Of a DNA stretch of 8,481 nt, positions 6,036-8,481 are shown piece by piece. Where the stretch lies: the NCBI GenBank assembly GCA_048859965.1, contig JBLIZO010000046.1, positions 1 through 8,481 of the forward strand, written 5' to 3'. Below the pieces are notes generated by a model. That model made no database searches. It worked only from the letters and a program-made list of their open reading frames with translations, and had not been told where the DNA came from. Origin of the DNA: Fluviibacter sp048859965. Its GTDB lineage: Bacteria; Pseudomonadota; Gammaproteobacteria; Burkholderiales; Rhodocyclaceae. Made by a program: the position numbers and the translations under genes. The first letter of the stretch is position 1. Every line of letters starts with the position of its first letter.

Positions 6036-6737
6036 TTAATTCTCAGAAAATTCGTTCATTGAAACCGGTGGCTTCGCACCATCCGACGCCAGCACCACGA
6101 GATGTCTTTCTGCACCAAGACCGGGCACTTTCAGCGGTATCACCGCTTTTACTGCGACATCAGACGGCAATTCTGCCATTTCGGCGTCGGGAAAGACACC
6201 TTTCATGGCATACCAAGCGCCATTTTCCGCCAAAAGACGCCGGGTTTGCCCCACCAAGGTATTCAACGTCGCATAGGCGCGCGCCGTAATCAGCGCAAAA
6301 CCGCCCGCGTGCGCCGCAGGCGGCACCCAGCTTTCAACCCGATCCGACACGGCACTCAAATGCTTCAAACCCAGCGTCATCGCCGCCTGTTTCAGAAAAG
6401 CCACTTTCTTGCCCACGGTGTCGATCAGCGTGATCGAACGCTCGGGCTGCAGAATCGCCAGCGGAATCCCCGGCAGCCCGCCCCCGCTGCCCACATCGAG
6501 CAGATCACCCGGCGGCAGATGCGACACCACCGACAAGGAATCCAGCAGGTGCTGCGTCAGCATTGCCGGTCGCTCGCGCACGGCCGTCAGGTTATAGGCC
6601 TTATTCCACTTCTGCAGCAGATCCAGATAATCGAGCAATTGATGGGCCTGCACTTCGGTCAACGAGACATCCATCTGCGCCGCACCGCAAATCAACTGTG
6701 CAATTTCGGCACTTCGCACGGTGATCGCCTCACTCAC
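6036..6737 (-). CDS. rsmG: 16S rRNA m7G527 methyltransferase
   Basis: This is RsmG (GidB), which uses S-adenosylmethionine to methylate N7 of G527 in 16S rRNA. In other bacteria its loss gives low-level streptomycin resistance. It has 233 residues, longer than E. coli (207) at both ends. The N-terminal helical part includes LLQKWNKAYNLTAVRE (40-55) and HLLDSLSV (63-70). The Rossmann fold begins with the SAM-binding LLDVGSGGGLPGIPLAI (79-95), then TLIDTVGKKVAFLK (103-116) and ARAYATL (152-158). The C-terminus ends VPGLGAERHLVVL plus a short tail. The start is GTG, overlapping the mnmG stop as GTGA (4 bases), with a weak upstream GGGTG. This overlap suggests translational coupling. A later GTG at codon 7 is a possible but less likely start. 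Confidence 0.96.
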   Translation of the reverse strand: MSEAITVRSAEIAQLICGAAQMDVSLTEVQAHQLLDYLDLLQKWNKAYNLTAVRERPAMLTQHLLDSLSVVSHLPPGDLLDVGSGGGLPGIPLAILQPERSITLIDTVGKKVAFLKQAAMTLGLKHLSAVSDRVESWVPPAAHAGGFALITARAYATLNTLVGQTRRLLAENGAWYAMKGVFPDAEMAELPSDVAVKAVIPLKVPGLGAERHLVVLASDGAKPPVSMNEFSEN

Positions 6738-8481
6738 AACACAGCACCCAACGCTACACCCAGGCGCTTCAGATGTACCAACAGCAAACCAATCGCTGCT
6801 GGCGTCACCCCCTGAATGCGCGCCGCCTGACCCAGCGTTTGCGGGCGATGCGCCTGCAATTTCTGGCAGACTTCACGCGACAGGCCGACCACATCGGTGT
6901 AATTCAGCGTCTCTGGCAACACCAGCGTTTCATAGGCCGCCTGGCGCGCCACCTCGTCGCGTTGACGATCAATATAGCCCTGATACTTGGCCTGAATCTC
7001 AACCTGTTCGATCACTTCCGGCGTCAATGCAACAGCCGCCGCCAGACCGGCATGCTCGGCCAGTTGCTGCAAACCGGCATAGTGCGTATCCGGCCGACGC
7101 AACAGTTCATACATCGACGTTTCTCGTTCCAGCGATTTACCCAGCACCGACTCGATCAATTCACCGGGTATCTTCGCCGGATTGACACGAAGAGCACGCA
7201 ATCGCTGCTGTTCGCGCTCAATGGCGTCGCGTTTGTCGCAAAACGCTGCCCAGCGCACATCGTCCACCAACCCCATGCCCCGACCAATCTCGGTCAAACG
7301 CAGGTCGGCATTGTCCTCGCGCAGACTCAAACGGTATTCGGCACGACTGGTGAACATGCGGTAAGGCTCGCTGACCCCTCGCGTAATCAGATCATCCACC
7401 AGCACGCCCAGATAGGATTCGTCACGACGCGGGCACCAGGCCGCTTCATTACGGGTATATCGGGCCGCATTCAAACCGGCCAACAGGCCCTGCGCGGCCG
7501 CTTCTTCATAACCCGTCGTGCCGTTGATCTGACCGGCAAAAAACAGCCCGCTGATCGCCTTGGTTTCCAGTGAGGCTTTCAGGCCGCGCGGATCGAAATA
7601 GTCGTACTCAATCGCATAACCCGGCCGCAGGATATGGCACTGTTCCATGCCGCGGATCGAACGCACGATCTGTAGCTGCACATCAAAGGGCAGCGAGGTC
7701 GAGATCCCGTTCGGGTAGATCTCATGCGTATCCAGACCCTCCGGCTCCAGAAACACGTGGTGGCTGGCCTTATCGGCAAAGCGGTGAATCTTGTCTTCAA
7801 TCGACGGGCAATAGCGTGGGCCAACGCCTTCGATCACGCCCGTGTACATGGGCGAGCGGTCGAGGTTATGGCGAATAATCTCGTGCGTACGCTCATTGGT
7901 ATCGGTAATCCAACACGGCAACTGGGCCGGGTGTTGCGCGGCGCTGCCCAAAAACGAGAATACGGGCAGCGGGTCGTCCGAGTGCTGCGTCTGCATCACC
8001 GAGAAATCGATGGTTTTACCATCCAGGCGGGGCGGCGTGCCGGTCTTCAGGCGGCCCTGTGGCAGCTGGAGTTCGCGCAGACGGCTGGCCAGCGACACGG
8101 AAGGCGGGTCGCCCATGCGGCCACCCGAATAGTTCTGCAGCCCCACATGGATCAGGCCATTGAGAAAGGTACCGGCGGTTAACACGACGGCGTTGGCACA
8201 AAAACGAATGCCGAGCTGCGTCACGGCACCGATCACACGGTCACCGTCCATGATCAGGTCATCACAGGCCTGCGCAAAAATTGTTAAATTTGGCTGGTTT
8301 TCCAGGCGACGGCGAATCGCCTGTTTGTACAGCACACGGTCGGCCTGGGCGCGTGTGGCACGCACGGCGGGGCCCTTTGACGCATTCAGAATACGGAACT
8401 GAATCCCGGCTTCATCGGTGGCCGCCGCCATAGCGCCACCCAAGGCATCCACTTCTTTAACCAGATGGCCCTTGCCGATAC
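6734..8481 (-). CDS. mnmG: tRNA uridine-5-carboxymethylaminomethyl(34) synthesis protein MnmG, 5'-truncated by the window
   Basis: This is MnmG (GidA), the FAD-dependent partner of MnmE that modifies the wobble uridine U34 of several tRNAs using methylenetetrahydrofolate. 581 codons are visible. The first ones (IGKGHLVKE) align with E. coli residue 54, so about 53 residues, including the N-terminal FAD-binding GGGHAG motif, lie beyond the right edge. The frame therefore runs to 8481; an internal GTG at 8452 is not the start. Both family signatures are present: GPRYCPSIEDK with the catalytic cysteine (E. coli C277), and AGQINGTTGYEEAAAQGLLA. The C-terminal MnmE/tRNA-binding helical domain ends with GVTPAAIGLLLVHLKRLG. 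The stop codon overlaps the rsmG start. The full protein would be about 634 residues, close to E. coli (629). Confidence 0.98.
   Translation of the reverse strand, partial: IGKGHLVKEVDALGGAMAAATDEAGIQFRILNASKGPAVRATRAQADRVLYKQAIRRRLENQPNLTIFAQACDDLIMDGDRVIGAVTQLGIRFCANAVVLTAGTFLNGLIHVGLQNYSGGRMGDPPSVSLASRLRELQLPQGRLKTGTPPRLDGKTIDFSVMQTQHSDDPLPVFSFLGSAAQHPAQLPCWITDTNERTHEIIRHNLDRSPMYTGVIEGVGPRYCPSIEDKIHRFADKASHHVFLEPEGLDTHEIYPNGISTSLPFDVQLQIVRSIRGMEQCHILRPGYAIEYDYFDPRGLKASLETKAISGLFFAGQINGTTGYEEAAAQGLLAGLNAARYTRNEAAWCPRRDESYLGVLVDDLITRGVSEPYRMFTSRAEYRLSLREDNADLRLTEIGRGMGLVDDVRWAAFCDKRDAIEREQQRLRALRVNPAKIPGELIESVLGKSLERETSMYELLRRPDTHYAGLQQLAEHAGLAAAVALTPEVIEQVEIQAKYQGYIDRQRDEVARQAAYETLVLPETLNYTDVVGLSREVCQKLQAHRPQTLGQAARIQGVTPAAIGLLLVHLKRLGVALGAVL

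Noticed and set aside
7754..7759. A CACGTG core in mnmG as a possible parS site
   Set aside because: The flanks read AAA before and GTG after, instead of TTT before and AAA after, so the parS palindrome is absent. It is a plain hexamer inside coding sequence.
8450..8452. GTG at 8452 as the start of mnmG
   Set aside because: The frame is open to the window edge and the upstream codons encode the conserved IGKGHLVKE stretch, so the gene is cut by the window rather than starting here.

Overview
The window looks like ordinary chromosomal core sequence from a Gram-negative proteobacterium, most likely a betaproteobacterium. The evidence is the gene order mnmG-rsmG-parA-parB-atpI-atpB-atpE-atpF-atpH-atpA-atpG, the close match of the Atp, MnmG and RsmG proteins to the E. 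coli versions, and moderately GC-rich coding sequence. I cannot resolve order or genus by eye. Every gene lies on the minus strand, so transcription runs from the right edge to the left edge. There is no mobile element, CRISPR array, tRNA or rRNA, and no gene-free stretch longer than 79 bases.

Right part (about 4322-8481, read right to left): a 5'-truncated mnmG (tRNA wobble-uridine modification), then rsmG (16S rRNA m7G methyltransferase), which overlaps mnmG by four bases. These are followed closely by parA and parB, the chromosome partition ATPase and the centromere-binding CTPase. This mnmG-rsmG-parAB block is typical of the neighbourhood of a chromosomal replication origin. oriC itself and a parS site are not visible here.

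Left part (1-4321): the F0F1 ATP synthase operon. It encodes the accessory protein AtpI, the membrane F0 subunits a (AtpB), c (AtpE) and b (AtpF), then the F1 subunits delta (AtpH), alpha (AtpA) and the first 24 codons of gamma (AtpG). atpD and atpC are expected beyond the left edge. Together the products make the proton-driven ATP synthase of the inner membrane. Residue D60 of subunit c, R223 of subunit a, and the Walker A site and R376 of subunit alpha are all present. The c-subunit sequence points to H+ rather than Na+ coupling.

I found no undescribed system. The parts worth a second look are regulatory. A very good sigma70-type promoter overlaps the parB stop codon, and two interlocking inverted repeats cover its spacer and -10 box. 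A pyrimidine-rich leader precedes atpE. A hairpin between atpE and atpF covers part of the atpF ribosome binding site. The last two would fit the need to make many more c subunits than b subunits. All three are inferences from sequence.
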